A DNA stretch of 64,000 nt, taken from contig NZ_JNWK01000005.1 of assembly GCF_000716445.1 (NCBI RefSeq), positions 62,001 through 126,000 on the forward strand. The letters are read 5' to 3'. Origin of the DNA: Streptomyces wedmorensis. GTDB lineage: Bacteria > Actinomycetota > Actinomycetes > Streptomycetales > Streptomycetaceae. The notes beneath the pieces were generated by a model. It was given only the letters and a program-made list of their open reading frames with translations, was not told the origin of the DNA and did no database searches. The translations under genes were made by a program, and so were the position numbers. This document shows, one piece after another, positions 40,019 through 48,328 of this stretch. The stretch's first letter is position 1; each line of letters begins with the position of its first letter.

Positions 40019-40204
40019 TCAGTGGGCGGCGGCCCCGAACTCGGCGTGCTGCGTCCGCAGCGCGAAGTCGGCTTCTCCCCGGGGCGGTTCGCCGAGGTAG
40101 TGCCGGCGCGCCTCGGCGCGTGCCTCCCGCATCAGCGTCCGGAACTCCTCGTCACTGAGTCCGCGCCTGTCTCGTACCGTCCTGTGCTCGGCGTTCCCCG
40201 GCAT
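40019..40204 (-). CDS. Small conserved-looking protein, unknown
   Basis: A 61-residue charged protein with GGAGG ahead of the ATG. It contains SDEEFRTLMREARAEARRHYL and a C-terminal FALRTQHAEFG. I cannot assign a family. Codon usage and ribosome site support a real gene. Confidence 0.55.
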   Translation of the reverse strand: MPGNAEHRTVRDRRGLSDEEFRTLMREARAEARRHYLGEPPRGEADFALRTQHAEFGAAAH

Positions 40205-40296
40205 CTCCGGGCCTCCTAGGGGTCTTGCCTTCCACCCGGGCCGACTACCCGTCGAGGAGTCGCACATTCGCGGGTCCGGCCCGTTCCCCGCCGGGC

Positions 40297-40770
40297 TCAG
40301 GAATCGGCGCTGGGAACGTCGAGCGGGCCCAGCGGCGCCTCGTTGCGGGCCACTTCCATCCGGTCGCCGAGTTCGCGGAGCCGGTTGCGGCCCATGGCCT
40401 TGCGGACGTCGGGGAACCAGTCCTGTTCCTCCTCCTCGACGTGGTGCCGCACGTTCTCCATCAGGACGGTCATCTTCGCGTCGAACCGCTCGTCCGACGG
40501 GTCGAGTCCGGCCAGTTCGGCGAGCATCCAGAGCACCACGTGGTGCTCCTCCACGCTTTCGAGGACGTGGTCGGTGGTCTCGGGGGCGGCCTCCCGGGCC
40601 GCCGGGTAGAAGACCTGCTCCTCGATCCACGCGTGGGTGGTGAGTTCTCGGATCACCTGCTCGGCGATCTCGCCCTTCTTCGTCCGGTCGTGGTCATCCG
40701 CCCGTTCGAACTCCTTGAACAGCTTCTCCACGGTCTTGTGGTCGTCGCGGAGCAGCACGATCCCGTCCAT
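40297..40770 (-). CDS. Hemerythrin-domain protein
   Basis: A 157-residue hemerythrin-like protein with ligands for a di-iron site: His in RDDHKTVEKLF, H-x-x-x-E in THAWIEEQVFYP, EEHHVVLWMLAEL, and VRHHVEEEEQDWFP. It may bind O2 or NO or store iron. It stands alone, flanked by stress-type genes. The ATG is at 40770. Confidence 0.88.
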   Translation of the reverse strand: MDGIVLLRDDHKTVEKLFKEFERADDHDRTKKGEIAEQVIRELTTHAWIEEQVFYPAAREAAPETTDHVLESVEEHHVVLWMLAELAGLDPSDERFDAKMTVLMENVRHHVEEEEQDWFPDVRKAMGRNRLRELGDRMEVARNEAPLGPLDVPSADS

Positions 40771-40962
40771 CACGAACCCTTCCTCACGTCGACGTGCCCC
40801 GGCCGGCCGGTCGGGGCGGTCCGCCCCCGCGACTGCCCGGTGCGGCGGCACCGAACCGGGCCGTCCGGCCTCCGGGGCCGGGGCACGGGCCGTCACGAGG
40901 CGTCCGCCGCGGTGCGCAGGTCGGCGACGAGGCCCGCGTACATCTCGCACGTCCGCGTACAT

Positions 40963-41023
40963 CTCGCGCGGAGGGAAGCGCCTCTCGCGCGGAGGGAAGC
41001 GCCTCTCGCGCGGAGGGACGCGC
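40963..41023. repeat. 21-bp tandem repeat, three copies
   Basis: Three copies of a 21-bp unit (CTCGCGCGGAGGGAAGCGCC core) start at 40963, 40984 and 41005. A direct repeat of CGCGTACATCTCGC-like sequence precedes them. The 342-bp gap 40771-41112 otherwise holds no gene that I can support; it should contain the promoter of the YbdK operon. Confidence 0.85.
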
Positions 41024-41112
41024 CGAAGCCCTGTCCACAGCGCCGGGTACCGGGACGAAACGGCATGAGGCCGTCGGCAGCGGGTATGGGCCCGCCGAGG
41101 CGAGGAGGCGCG

Positions 41113-42231
41113 ATGAAGATCCTGACCATGGGGGTGGAGGAAGAGTTCGTGCTGGTGGACCGTGTGACGCGGACGCCCGTGAACCGGGCGCCGGAGGTCA
41201 TCCGGCGGGCCCAGCGCGAACTCGGCGAACAGGTGCAGGCCGAGTTCTTCAACGCCCAGATCGAAATATGTACGGCGCCCACCGCGAGCCGCGAGCACCT
41301 GCGCGAGGAGCTGTCGTGGCTGCGCACGGTGGTGGGTACGGCGGCGCGGGACGAGCGCTGCATGCCCGTCGCGTGCGGCACGCCCGTACTGTCCCCGGAG
41401 GCCCCCCTGACGATCACGGACACGGACCGGTACCGGCTGATGGCCCGCCGCTTCGCCCCGCTGGTGACCCGGCGTGACGGGACGGCCCGGGACGACAGCC
41501 TGGTCTGCGGATGTCACGTCCACATCGGGACGCTCGACCGGGAGCGGGCCCTCGCCCTGGCCATGCACATGCGGCCGTGGCTGCCCGTCCTTCAGGCGCT
41601 GGCCGGCAACTCGCCGTACGCCGGGTGCCGTGACACCGGGTACGAGAGCTGGCGCTCGGTCGAGCACGCGAGGTGGCCGACCGTCGGGCCGACACCCGTG
41701 CTCGACGAGCCGCAGTACCTCGCCCACGTCGCGCGGCTCGTCGCGGACGGGACGCTGCTCGACAACCGGATGGTGTACTGGCACGCCCGGCCCTCGGAGC
41801 ACGTGCCGACGCTGGAGATCAGGCTGGCGGACACCAACGCGGACCTCGACACGGTGGTCCTGCTGGCGATCCTGGCCCGGGGGCTCGCCGCGACCCTGCT
41901 GACGCGCGTCGAGTCCTCCGTGCCGCCGCCCCTGATAGCCGGGGCGAGGCTGCTGCGGGCGCACGGGCTGGCCGCCGTCCAGGGCCTCACCGGGACGGGC
42001 CTCGATCCGGTCGACGGCCGGGAGCGGCCCGCCACGGCCCTCCTGGACGAGCTGATCGAGGTCGCCCGCCCGGGTCTCACCGCCGCCGACGACCTCGCGT
42101 GGGTACGCGACCAATGGGAACGCATCCGTACGGACGGCGGCGGCGCGGCACGGCAGCGCGCCGTCTACCGCCGGCACGGCCGGCTGAGCGCGGTGGTGGA
42201 CTCGCTGGCCGCGGCCACGGTCGGGAGCTGA
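41113..42231 (+). CDS. YbdK-family carboxylate-amine ligase
   Basis: A 372-residue member of the glutamate-cysteine ligase 2 (YbdK) family: MGVEEEFVLVD at the N-terminus, AEFFNAQIEICTAPTAS, GCHVHIGT (metal/ATP ligands), LAGNSPYAGCRDTGYESWRS and EIRLADTNADL. The family makes amide bonds between a carboxylate, often glutamate or aspartate, and an amine with ATP. Rather than glutathione synthesis it probably makes a dedicated metabolite or peptide bond. First gene of a four-gene operon; GAGGAGG precedes the ATG. Confidence 0.88.
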   Translation: MKILTMGVEEEFVLVDRVTRTPVNRAPEVIRRAQRELGEQVQAEFFNAQIEICTAPTASREHLREELSWLRTVVGTAARDERCMPVACGTPVLSPEAPLTITDTDRYRLMARRFAPLVTRRDGTARDDSLVCGCHVHIGTLDRERALALAMHMRPWLPVLQALAGNSPYAGCRDTGYESWRSVEHARWPTVGPTPVLDEPQYLAHVARLVADGTLLDNRMVYWHARPSEHVPTLEIRLADTNADLDTVVLLAILARGLAATLLTRVESSVPPPLIAGARLLRAHGLAAVQGLTGTGLDPVDGRERPATALLDELIEVARPGLTAADDLAWVRDQWERIRTDGGGAARQRAVYRRHGRLSAVVDSLAAATVGS

Positions 42232-42236
42232 TCCGC

Positions 42237-42956
42237 GTGCGTGCCGCCCTCTTCGACCGTCCGGCCGTCCTCACCGCCGGCCCGCGCCCCGGCAGGTCGT
42301 ACGCCCCTCGGGTGTGCCGGCTCCCCGGCGTGTACGCGCCCCAGGGCGACACCGGACTCCTCATGGGGCAGCTGCGGCGCGAGGACCTGCGCCCCGGCGC
42401 CCGCTCGCTCGACCTGTGCACCGGGACCGGTGTCCTCGCCGTGGCGGCCTCGCTGCGCGGCGCGCGGGCCACCGCCGTCGACGTGTCGCTCGCCGCGATC
42501 GCCAGCGCGCGGCTCAACGCGCTGCTGCACGGCTGCCGGGTGCGGGCGCTCCGCGGCGACCTGGACGCCCCGGTGCGGCACGAGCGCTTCGACCTGATCA
42601 CCGTGAACCCGCCCTACGTGCCGAGCGAGGACGCCGAGGTCCCGGCCCGGGGAGCGCGCCGGAGCTGGGACGCGGGGCTCGACGGCCGGCTGCTCCTCGA
42701 CCGCGTCTGCGCCCGGGTGCCCCGCCTCCTGACGCCGTCCGGCGTCCTGCTCATCGTGCAGTCGTCGCTGTCCGGCGTCACCGGCACCCTGGACGCGCTC
42801 CGGCGCGGCGGGCTGCGGGCCCGTGTCGTCGGGCGTTCCACGCAGCCGTTCGGGCCGGTGATGTCGGCCCGGGCGGACTGGTTCGCGGCCCGGGGACTGG
42901 TGGCCCCGGGCACGCGTACCGAGGAGCTGGTCGTCATCCGGGCCTGCCGCCCGTGA
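42237..42956 (+). CDS. HemK-like class I methyltransferase
   Basis: A 239-residue SAM-dependent methyltransferase with motif I LDLCTGTGVLAVAASLRGA and the N-methylating motif IV NPPYVPSED, which in HemK/PrmC types methylates an amide or exocyclic amino nitrogen. No N-terminal PrmC helical domain is present, so it is not the release-factor enzyme. The GTG start is 5 bp after the YbdK stop, so it belongs to the same operon; a small molecule or peptide made by the ligase is a plausible substrate. Confidence 0.82.
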   Translation: MRAALFDRPAVLTAGPRPGRSYAPRVCRLPGVYAPQGDTGLLMGQLRREDLRPGARSLDLCTGTGVLAVAASLRGARATAVDVSLAAIASARLNALLHGCRVRALRGDLDAPVRHERFDLITVNPPYVPSEDAEVPARGARRSWDAGLDGRLLLDRVCARVPRLLTPSGVLLIVQSSLSGVTGTLDALRRGGLRARVVGRSTQPFGPVMSARADWFAARGLVAPGTRTEELVVIRACRP

Positions 42957-43021
42957 TTGGGGACGGGGAGCCGGGGCATTCGCGCGATGTCCGCGCAGTC
43001 GTATCGGATCGGTGGTGTGTC

Positions 43022-43426
43022 ATGTCTGCTTCCCCTGACGGGAACGCCTCTCGGGCCGGGGCGCGGGAGACGGCCCTTCCGGAGGCACGGCAGGAGAGCC
43101 GTGGACCGGCGAGCGCCCCCCGCCCCGCCGGGCGCCGCGCGGCGCCGCCCCGCGTCCAGCCGCTCCTCGAAGGGCCGCTGCTGGTCGAGGGGCCCGCGGA
43201 GATCGTCATGCCGGACGGGTCGGTGCTCCACTGCGAGCGGCCCGTGATCGCCCTCTGCACGTGCCGGCGCACCCTGCGGGCACCGTTCTGCGACACGAGC
43301 CACCGCCCGCGCCTGAGGCGCCGCGCGCGACCCGAGGCCGGCGCGGCCCGGTCGCGCCCGCCACGGCCGGACCCGCCCGGTCCCGGGGCCGCAACCGAGC
43401 CGGCGGGGGAGGTCGATCCGTCATGA
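43022..43426 (+). CDS. CDGSH-type iron-sulfur protein
   Basis: A 134-residue protein whose only recognisable domain is a CDGSH iron-sulfur motif at about residues 80-100: CTCRRTLRAPFCDTSHRPR, with three Cys and one His as 2Fe-2S ligands (the DGS of the name is DTS here). The flanks are Pro/Arg/Ala-rich and probably disordered. It probably transfers electrons or iron-sulfur units. Its stop overlaps the start of the next gene (ATGA), indicating a functional pair. Confidence 0.85.
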   Translation: MSASPDGNASRAGARETALPEARQESRGPASAPRPAGRRAAPPRVQPLLEGPLLVEGPAEIVMPDGSVLHCERPVIALCTCRRTLRAPFCDTSHRPRLRRRARPEAGAARSRPPRPDPPGPGAATEPAGEVDPS

Positions 43427-44469
43427 CCGTCCTCCACGCGCCCGTCACCACGGCGCCCGAACTCCCCGAGGCCCGCGGCACCGTGTCCGACGCGGTACGG
43501 AGCCGGCTCCGCGCGGGCCCCGGGCGGCTGCCCGACGAATCGGAGATCGCCCGCTGCGCCTCGTACGGCGAGGATCTGCACCTCTCCCTGTACCTCTGCT
43601 ACGAACTGCACTACCAGGGTTTCGCCGGGGTCCCCGAGACCCTCGAATGGGACCCCGACCTGCTGAGGGTCCGGGCCCTCCTGGAGCACCGCTTCGAGAG
43701 CGCGCTGCGGCACGACTGCCGTGACGCGCCCCCTGTGGACGAGGCACTGTCCGAGCTGCTCATCGAGCCCGTCGACGGGACCGGCGTCTCCCGCTTCCTG
43801 CTCGCCCGGGGCGAGTCGTGGCCGGTGCGCGAGTACGCGGCGCTGCGCTCCGTGCACCAGCTCAGGGAGGCCGATCCGCACCTGTGGGTCGTCCCCCGGC
43901 TGCGGGGCCGCGCCAAGGCGGCCATGGTCGCCGTCGAGTACGACGAGTACGGCTGCGGGCGGGCGGAGCGCATGCACTCCCGGCTCTACGCGGACCTGAT
44001 GACCGACCTGGACCTCGACCCGTCGTACGGGCGGTACGTCGACGCGGCCGGCGCCGAGACGCTGGCGGCCTCGAACCTGATGACCCTGTTCGGGCTGCAC
44101 CGCAGGCTGCGCGGCGCCCTCGTGGGGCACTTCGCCGTCCTGGAGGTGACCTCCCCGCCCGCCGCCTCGCGCCTCGCCGAGGCGATGCGCCGGATCGGCG
44201 CGGGACCGGCCGCCGCGCGGTACTACGACGAGCACGTGGAGGCCGACGCCGTCCACGAGCAGCTGGTGCGTCGCGAGGTCGTCGGCGGCCTCCTCGACGA
44301 CGAACCGGAGCTCGCCCCCGAGGTCGCCTTCGGCATCGCCGCGACCTGCCTCGTGGAGGACCGGCTCGCCCGCCATGTGACGGACGCCTGGTCCCGGGGC
44401 GAGAGCGCCCTGCGGACGCCGTCCGGCGGCCCCTCTCCCCTGCCGAGCCGGGCTTGGAAGGGCCGGTGA
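43423..44469 (+). CDS. Heme-oxygenase-like di-iron redox enzyme
   Basis: A 348-residue protein of the iron-containing redox enzyme (HDO-like) family. Likely iron ligands lie in YELHYQGF, in EYDEYGCGRAERMHSRLY and in YYDEHVEADAVHE. Characterised relatives are N-oxygenases or oxidative C-C/C-N cleaving enzymes acting on amino acids. It overlaps the CDGSH gene by 4 bp, which could supply its electrons. Together with the YbdK ligase and the methyltransferase it makes a compact biosynthesis-like operon without known product. Confidence 0.83.
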   Translation: MTVLHAPVTTAPELPEARGTVSDAVRSRLRAGPGRLPDESEIARCASYGEDLHLSLYLCYELHYQGFAGVPETLEWDPDLLRVRALLEHRFESALRHDCRDAPPVDEALSELLIEPVDGTGVSRFLLARGESWPVREYAALRSVHQLREADPHLWVVPRLRGRAKAAMVAVEYDEYGCGRAERMHSRLYADLMTDLDLDPSYGRYVDAAGAETLAASNLMTLFGLHRRLRGALVGHFAVLEVTSPPAASRLAEAMRRIGAGPAAARYYDEHVEADAVHEQLVRREVVGGLLDDEPELAPEVAFGIAATCLVEDRLARHVTDAWSRGESALRTPSGGPSPLPSRAWKGR

Positions 44470-44540
44470 GCCGTTCCGGGCCAAGCCGTCTGGCCGGGGC
44501 CCTGGGGGCGTTCGGCCGGACCCGGGGCGTTCGGCCGGGT

Positions 44541-44620
44541 CCGGGGGAGCCGTTCCAGGTTCGGGGGAGCCGTTCCAGGTTCGTGGGAGCCGTTCCAGGT
44601 TCGTGGGAGCCGTTCCAGGT
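44541..44620. repeat. 20-bp tandem repeat, four copies
   Basis: Four units of a 20-bp repeat (TCGTGGGAGCCGTTCCAGGT, with G/T changes at two positions) run without gaps. It is located 72 bp beyond the stop of the di-iron enzyme in a noncoding stretch. Confidence 0.93.
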
Positions 44621-44661
44621 TCGGGAGCCCTCGGGGTCCGCACCCGTCGACGCGCGGCCGC

Positions 44662-44913
44662 TCAAGTCCCGGACCCTCGACGCGCCCGGGGTCCTCGCGC
44701 ACGCCGACGCCCACGCAGGGCGTCGGCCGTGACGGCGCCCGCCCCGGCGACCGCCCGGAGCAGGGCGCGGCATCGGTCCGCGGCGGTAAGGACGACGGTC
44801 CGGCCGGCCGGCGGCCGACGCTCCCGCGCGGGAGCGTGGGTGTGGATCACGAAGAGGCCCTCCACGAAGGCGCCGAGGTCCAGGCCCGCGGACTCGCCAC
44901 CGTCGGATGTCAT
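44662..44913 (-). CDS. Possible small protein, unknown
   Basis: An 83-residue frame starting with MTSDGGESAGLDLGAFVEGLF; GGGAGA lies upstream of the ATG. The first 60 residues look protein-like, but the last 20 are Arg/Gly-rich as in noncoding GC-rich DNA. No family was recognised. It may be spurious. Confidence 0.35.
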   Translation of the reverse strand: MTSDGGESAGLDLGAFVEGLFVIHTHAPARERRPPAGRTVVLTAADRCRALLRAVAGAGAVTADALRGRRRARGPRARRGSGT

Positions 44914-45119
44914 CGGACTCGTCTCCCGCTCTCGCACCCGTGTCGTCTCCGCCTTCGAGGAGGTGCGAGGCACCTGCCCGGTCCGGCGGCGGGCATTCAC
45001 GGCGGAGCGGGGCCGGCCGGGCGGGCGGGGACGGAATGACGAGGTCCGTGCGGGGGTAGACGCAGGTCCGCCCCTTTCCGGAGGGGCGTCATGACCGGCG
45101 ACGAGAACAGGAGCAGGCC

Positions 45120-45857
45120 ATGAACCTGACGGAGGGCCCGGCCCCGCACCGCGCGGCGGACGGAGCGGCACGCTCCGCGCAGTCGCGGTCCGCCCACGAG
45201 GCCGTCGGCCGCCCGGTTCCGCCGGAGTCCTGGGAGGCCCCTGGGGACGGGCTGGAGACGACGGGAGAAGGCCGCGCGCAGACGCTGCCCGCCGACCACA
45301 CCCAGGCGATCCTGGAGACGACGAAGGAGGTCGGCGCCGTGCTCAAGGCGTCGGGCTGCCCGTTCGCCCTGGTCGGCAGTGTCGCCGCGTACGCGCACGG
45401 GATCCCGGTCCGGCTCCAGCACGACACGGACTTCGCCGTGCGCCGGGAGGACGCCGAACTGGTCACGCGGTCGCTGCGTGAGCGCGGGATACGCATCGTC
45501 GAACCGCCCGAGGACTGGCTCGTCAAGGCCAGGGCGGGCGGCGAGGAGATCGACCTGATCTTCGCGCTCGCCGGCCGGCCCGTCACGACGGAGCTGCTCG
45601 CCCGTGCCCCGACCATGCCGGTCGACTCCGTCCACATGCCGGTGCTCGCCCCGACCGACATCATGGTCTCCCGCCTCCTGGCCCTCTCCGAGCACCACTG
45701 TGACTTCGGCGCCCTGCTGCCGGTGGCGCGCGGGCTGCGCGAGCGGGTCGAGTGGGCGCGGGTGCGCCAGGAGACCGCCGACGCGCCGATGGCCGTCGCC
45801 TTCCTGTACCTGCTGGAACTCCTGGACGTCCTGCCCCGTGGCGACGCCGCGGCCTGA
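45120..45857 (+). CDS. Nucleotidyltransferase-fold protein
   Basis: A 245-residue protein. The first 60 residues are a low-complexity Ala/Pro/Glu-rich stretch. From residue 75 it has a minimal nucleotidyltransferase fold: FALVGSVAAYAHGIPVRLQHDTDFAVRRED, with GS and the D-x-D pair that bind metal and NTP, and the third Asp in EEIDLIFAL. This resembles AbiEii-type or AadA-like nucleotidyltransferases. The target (RNA, protein or small molecule) is unknown, and no antitoxin partner is adjacent. CAGGAGCAGG precedes the ATG. Confidence 0.72.
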   Translation: MNLTEGPAPHRAADGAARSAQSRSAHEAVGRPVPPESWEAPGDGLETTGEGRAQTLPADHTQAILETTKEVGAVLKASGCPFALVGSVAAYAHGIPVRLQHDTDFAVRREDAELVTRSLRERGIRIVEPPEDWLVKARAGGEEIDLIFALAGRPVTTELLARAPTMPVDSVHMPVLAPTDIMVSRLLALSEHHCDFGALLPVARGLRERVEWARVRQETADAPMAVAFLYLLELLDVLPRGDAAA

Positions 45858-45907
45858 GGACGACTCCCCGGACCGGGTCGAGGGCCCGACCGGTCCGGGG
45901 AGCTTCG

Positions 45908-45951
45908 CCAGGTGCTTCAGGAGGCCGCGCCAGGTGCTTCAGGAGGCCGCG
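45908..45951. repeat. 22-bp exact tandem duplication over CBS stop codon
   Basis: Two identical 22-bp copies (45908-45929 and 45930-45951). The right copy contains the stop codon and final codons of the CBS-domain gene. Confidence 0.9.
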
Positions 45952-46358
45952 GAGACCGTCCCGACGAGGTCGCCGACCTGCCGGTCGGGCAGGGCCCGCG
46001 CGACGTCGGCCTGGGCGATGATGCCGACGAGGACGTGCTCGTCGATGACGGGGACACGGCGGATCATGTGCTCGCTCATGACGGCCAGCACCTGCTCGAC
46101 GGAATCGTCCGCCTTCACCGTGACGATGGTGTCCTGGGCCAGTTCGCCGGCCGTGCACGCGCTCGGGTCCTTGCCCTGGGCGACGCACTTGAGGACGATG
46201 TCGCGGTCGGTGAGCATGCCGTGCAGCTTCTCGTCGGGCCCGCAGATCGGCAGTGCCCCGACGTCGAGTTCGGCCATCTTCCGTGCCGCGTCGACGAGGC
46301 TCTCGGACGACCGGACGCAGGTCGCGTCCGAAGTCATGATGTCGCGTGCGGTGGTCAT
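45939..46358 (-). CDS. CBS-domain protein
   Basis: A 139-residue protein made of two CBS domains: ARDIMTSDATCVRSSESLVDAARKMAELDVGALPI and VKADDSVEQVLAVMSEHMIRRVPVID, forming one Bateman module that should bind an adenosyl nucleotide. Stand-alone forms are common in stress regulons. The ATG at 46358 is preferred; a GTG three codons upstream is possible. Confidence 0.9.
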   Translation of the reverse strand: MTTARDIMTSDATCVRSSESLVDAARKMAELDVGALPICGPDEKLHGMLTDRDIVLKCVAQGKDPSACTAGELAQDTIVTVKADDSVEQVLAVMSEHMIRRVPVIDEHVLVGIIAQADVARALPDRQVGDLVGTVSAAS

Positions 46359-46461
46359 GGATGTCACCTGCGCTCATGTGGGGGTCGGTGTGCGGCTCGC
46401 GCCCGCGGGAGCGTGCGTCCCACGGGCGCGTGCCTGGTACGGCTGGTCGGCGAGCTCGTCG

Positions 46462-46638
46462 CTACAGGTCGCGGCGGGTCTTCTCGGCCTGCTCGCGCGC
46501 CTTCTCGGCGACCTCTTGGACCTTGCCCTTCATCTGGTCGCCTTTGCCCTCGGCTTCCAGACGTTCGTTGCCCGTGGCCTTGCCCACGGTCTCCTTGATC
46601 TTGCCCTTGCCCTTCTCCATACCGCTCTTGCCACCCAT
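46462..46638 (-). CDS. CsbD-family stress protein
   Basis: A short 58-residue gene. The translation reads MGGKSGMEKGKGKIKETVGK at the start, then TGNERLEAEGKGDQMKGK and a charged helix to the end. This is the CsbD pattern (GK-x-KE-x-x-G-x-x-TGN-x-x-L-x-x-EGK). CsbD proteins are small, hydrophilic and typical SigB-dependent stress markers. AAAGGA precedes the ATG. Confidence 0.93.
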   Translation of the reverse strand: MGGKSGMEKGKGKIKETVGKATGNERLEAEGKGDQMKGKVQEVAEKAREQAEKTRRDL

Positions 46639-46681
46639 CAGTGATGTCCTTTCTCCGTGGGGTTTCTCGTCGGTCTTCGCG

Positions 46682-47308
46682 TCAGGCCCTGCCTCCGCCG
46701 CCGGCGAGGCTGCGGACGATCGCGGACGCGAAGGCGTCCACGTCGCCCGGCTTGCGGGACGTGATCAGCGGGTGACCTCCGGAGGTGTCGACGACGACCT
46801 CGCGATCCACCCATGTGCCGCCCGCGTTCTCCAGGTCGGAGCGGAGCGAGGGGTACGACGTGAGTTCGCGGTCCCGGGCGAGCCCGGTGTCCACGAGCAG
46901 CCAGGGTCCGTGACAGATGGCGGCGACCGGTTTGCCGGCGTCGGCGAAGGCCGAGAGCAGGCGCCGCGCGCTGTCGTCGGTGCGCAGCCGGTCGGCGTTC
47001 AGCGTGCCTCCCGGCACGATGACGGCGTCGAAGTCGTCGGCGGCCGCGTTCTTCAGTGTCGTGTCCGGCCGGACGACGTCCCCGGGCCGCCGGTCCGAGA
47101 CCAGGGTCCGGACGTCCTCGTCCTTCTGCGCCGCCACAGTGACGCGTGCGCCGGCCTCGCGCAGGGTCCTGACGGGCTTCTGCAGCTCGTCCTGATCCGT
47201 CCCGTAGTTCGTCGTGAGGACGAGTACGGCCTTTCCGGCGAGCGTTCCGTCGGTCTTTGCGTCGACTTCTCCGTCGGGCTTTCCGTCGGGCTTTCCGTCG
47301 GGCGACAC
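46682..47308 (-). CDS. DJ-1/PfpI-family protein
   Basis: A 208-residue type-1 glutamine-amidotransferase-like protein of the PfpI/YraA group. It has AVLVLTTNYGTDQDEL, VIVPGG, the nucleophile elbow AAICHGPWLL with Cys-His, and DREVVVDTSGGHPLITSRKPGD. Members act as chaperone, deglycase or protease-like stress enzymes. The first 20 residues carry a short KPDGKPDG repeat. The GTG at 47308 follows GGAGAGGATC. Confidence 0.85.
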   Translation of the reverse strand: MSPDGKPDGKPDGEVDAKTDGTLAGKAVLVLTTNYGTDQDELQKPVRTLREAGARVTVAAQKDEDVRTLVSDRRPGDVVRPDTTLKNAAADDFDAVIVPGGTLNADRLRTDDSARRLLSAFADAGKPVAAICHGPWLLVDTGLARDRELTSYPSLRSDLENAGGTWVDREVVVDTSGGHPLITSRKPGDVDAFASAIVRSLAGGGGRA

Positions 47309-47512
47309 GATGCGATCCTCTCCGGCGTCGAACCCCCCGCCACTCCTGCGCCTCACCCCGTACGCGCGGCTCAAACGTCGTGGCGCCCGGCTTCGGAACC
47401 GTAGTGGCCGATCGCCGTGCATGAACCCGGGGAGAGGGGGCAAGCGCGGACGTACCGAGTGCCCTCGCGCCGAGGACGACCGGCAGGCCTCGGAGGCAGT
47501 GGAGGTGCCGCC

Positions 47513-47668
47513 ATGGTTCCCCTTCTTCTCGTACTCCTTCTGATCCTGGTGCTGTTCGGCGCGGGTTTCGCCGTCGAAGTGCTCTGGTACATCGCCATCG
47601 CCGTGCTCGTGCTGTGGCTGCTCGGCTTCCTGATGCGGAGCGGCAGCGGCCGCTGGTACCGCTGGTGA
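47513..47668 (+). CDS. Small hydrophobic membrane protein
   Basis: A 51-residue protein with two adjacent membrane segments (VPLLLVLLLILVLFGAGFAV and WYIAIAVLVLWLLGFLM) and a short cationic C-terminus SGRWYRW. This matches the widespread DUF-type hydrophobic proteins of actinobacteria with no known function. GGAGG precedes the ATG. Confidence 0.85.
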   Translation: MVPLLLVLLLILVLFGAGFAVEVLWYIAIAVLVLWLLGFLMRSGSGRWYRW

Positions 47669-47713
47669 GTCGGCCCCCGCTCGAACGCCGGTGAATCGGC
47701 CCCCGCTCGAACG
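47664..47713. repeat. 26-bp tandem duplication over a stop codon
   Basis: Two copies with a 26-bp period (GGTGARTCGGCCCCCGCTCG core) start at 47664 and 47690. The first contains the TGA stop of the small hydrophobic protein. Confidence 0.85.
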
Positions 47714-47757
47714 ACGTGCCCGCGCCCCGGACTTGGTCCGGGGCGCGGGCACGTCGT
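47711..47757. terminator. Very strong bidirectional hairpin terminator
   Basis: A perfect 22-bp stem (47711-47732 with 47736-47757) and a 3-nt loop lie between the convergent small hydrophobic protein and DUF3040 genes. Confidence 0.9.
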
Positions 47758-47782
47758 GGGGTGTGGGCGACCGGGCAGGCCC

Positions 47783-48121
47783 TCACCCGGCCTTCCGCGA
47801 GTCGACGGACCGCCTGCGGGACCACCGGACGACGAGGCTCAGCACGGAGACGAGGGTCAGCACCCAGACGGCCGCGAACAGCCAGATCAGCACCGGGGCC
47901 TCGGTGGCCACCGCGAGGACCAGCAGCACGAGGGTCGCGGCTGCCAGCGCGGCGACGCCGAGGGCGCGGACGCGGTGGCGGCCGGTGAGCGAGGGCCGTC
48001 TCAGCGTGGGACCTCGTCGCATCGTGCGCAGCCGGCGGGCCAGCGGCTCGTCATGGTCCAGCTGCTCTTCGATCTCCGCCAGAACGCGTCGCTCTCGCGC
48101 CGAGAGTCGGGCCTCGTCCAT
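47783..48121 (-). CDS. DUF3040 membrane protein
   Basis: A 112-residue protein beginning MDEARLSARERRVLAEIEEQL, the N-terminal signature of DUF3040, followed by two membrane segments (ALGVAALAAATLVLLVLAV and VLIWLFAAVWVLTLVSVLSL). Function unknown; common near SigB-like genes in actinobacteria. The ATG at 48121 has GGAGG at the right distance; a GTG three codons upstream directly abuts it. Confidence 0.85.
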   Translation of the reverse strand: MDEARLSARERRVLAEIEEQLDHDEPLARRLRTMRRGPTLRRPSLTGRHRVRALGVAALAAATLVLLVLAVATEAPVLIWLFAAVWVLTLVSVLSLVVRWSRRRSVDSRKAG

Positions 48122-48328
48122 CACGGACACCTCCTCCCGATCCCTGTCCTTCCATGAGAACCGGAATCGACGGCCGACGCCATCGCATCACACCGGTAGG
48201 TTCCCCCAGAACTGTGTCAGACCATGCAATAACGGGCATCATGCCTTCAGGCGCTCGACCGACGGACCCCGCCGCCCCTCCATCGACACCGCGGCGCAGG
48301 CCCAACGCCACCGTCGAAGGAGCATTCC

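Noticed and set aside
38222..40219. A 665-residue plus-strand frame over the SRPBCC gene and molybdoenzyme remnant
   Set aside because: Opposite strands contain clear SRPBCC and molybdopterin motifs with ribosome sites; this frame has none.
45120..45857. Toxin of an AbiE-type toxin-antitoxin or abortive-infection pair
   Set aside because: The nucleotidyltransferase fold is present, but no AbiEi-like antitoxin lies upstream or downstream.
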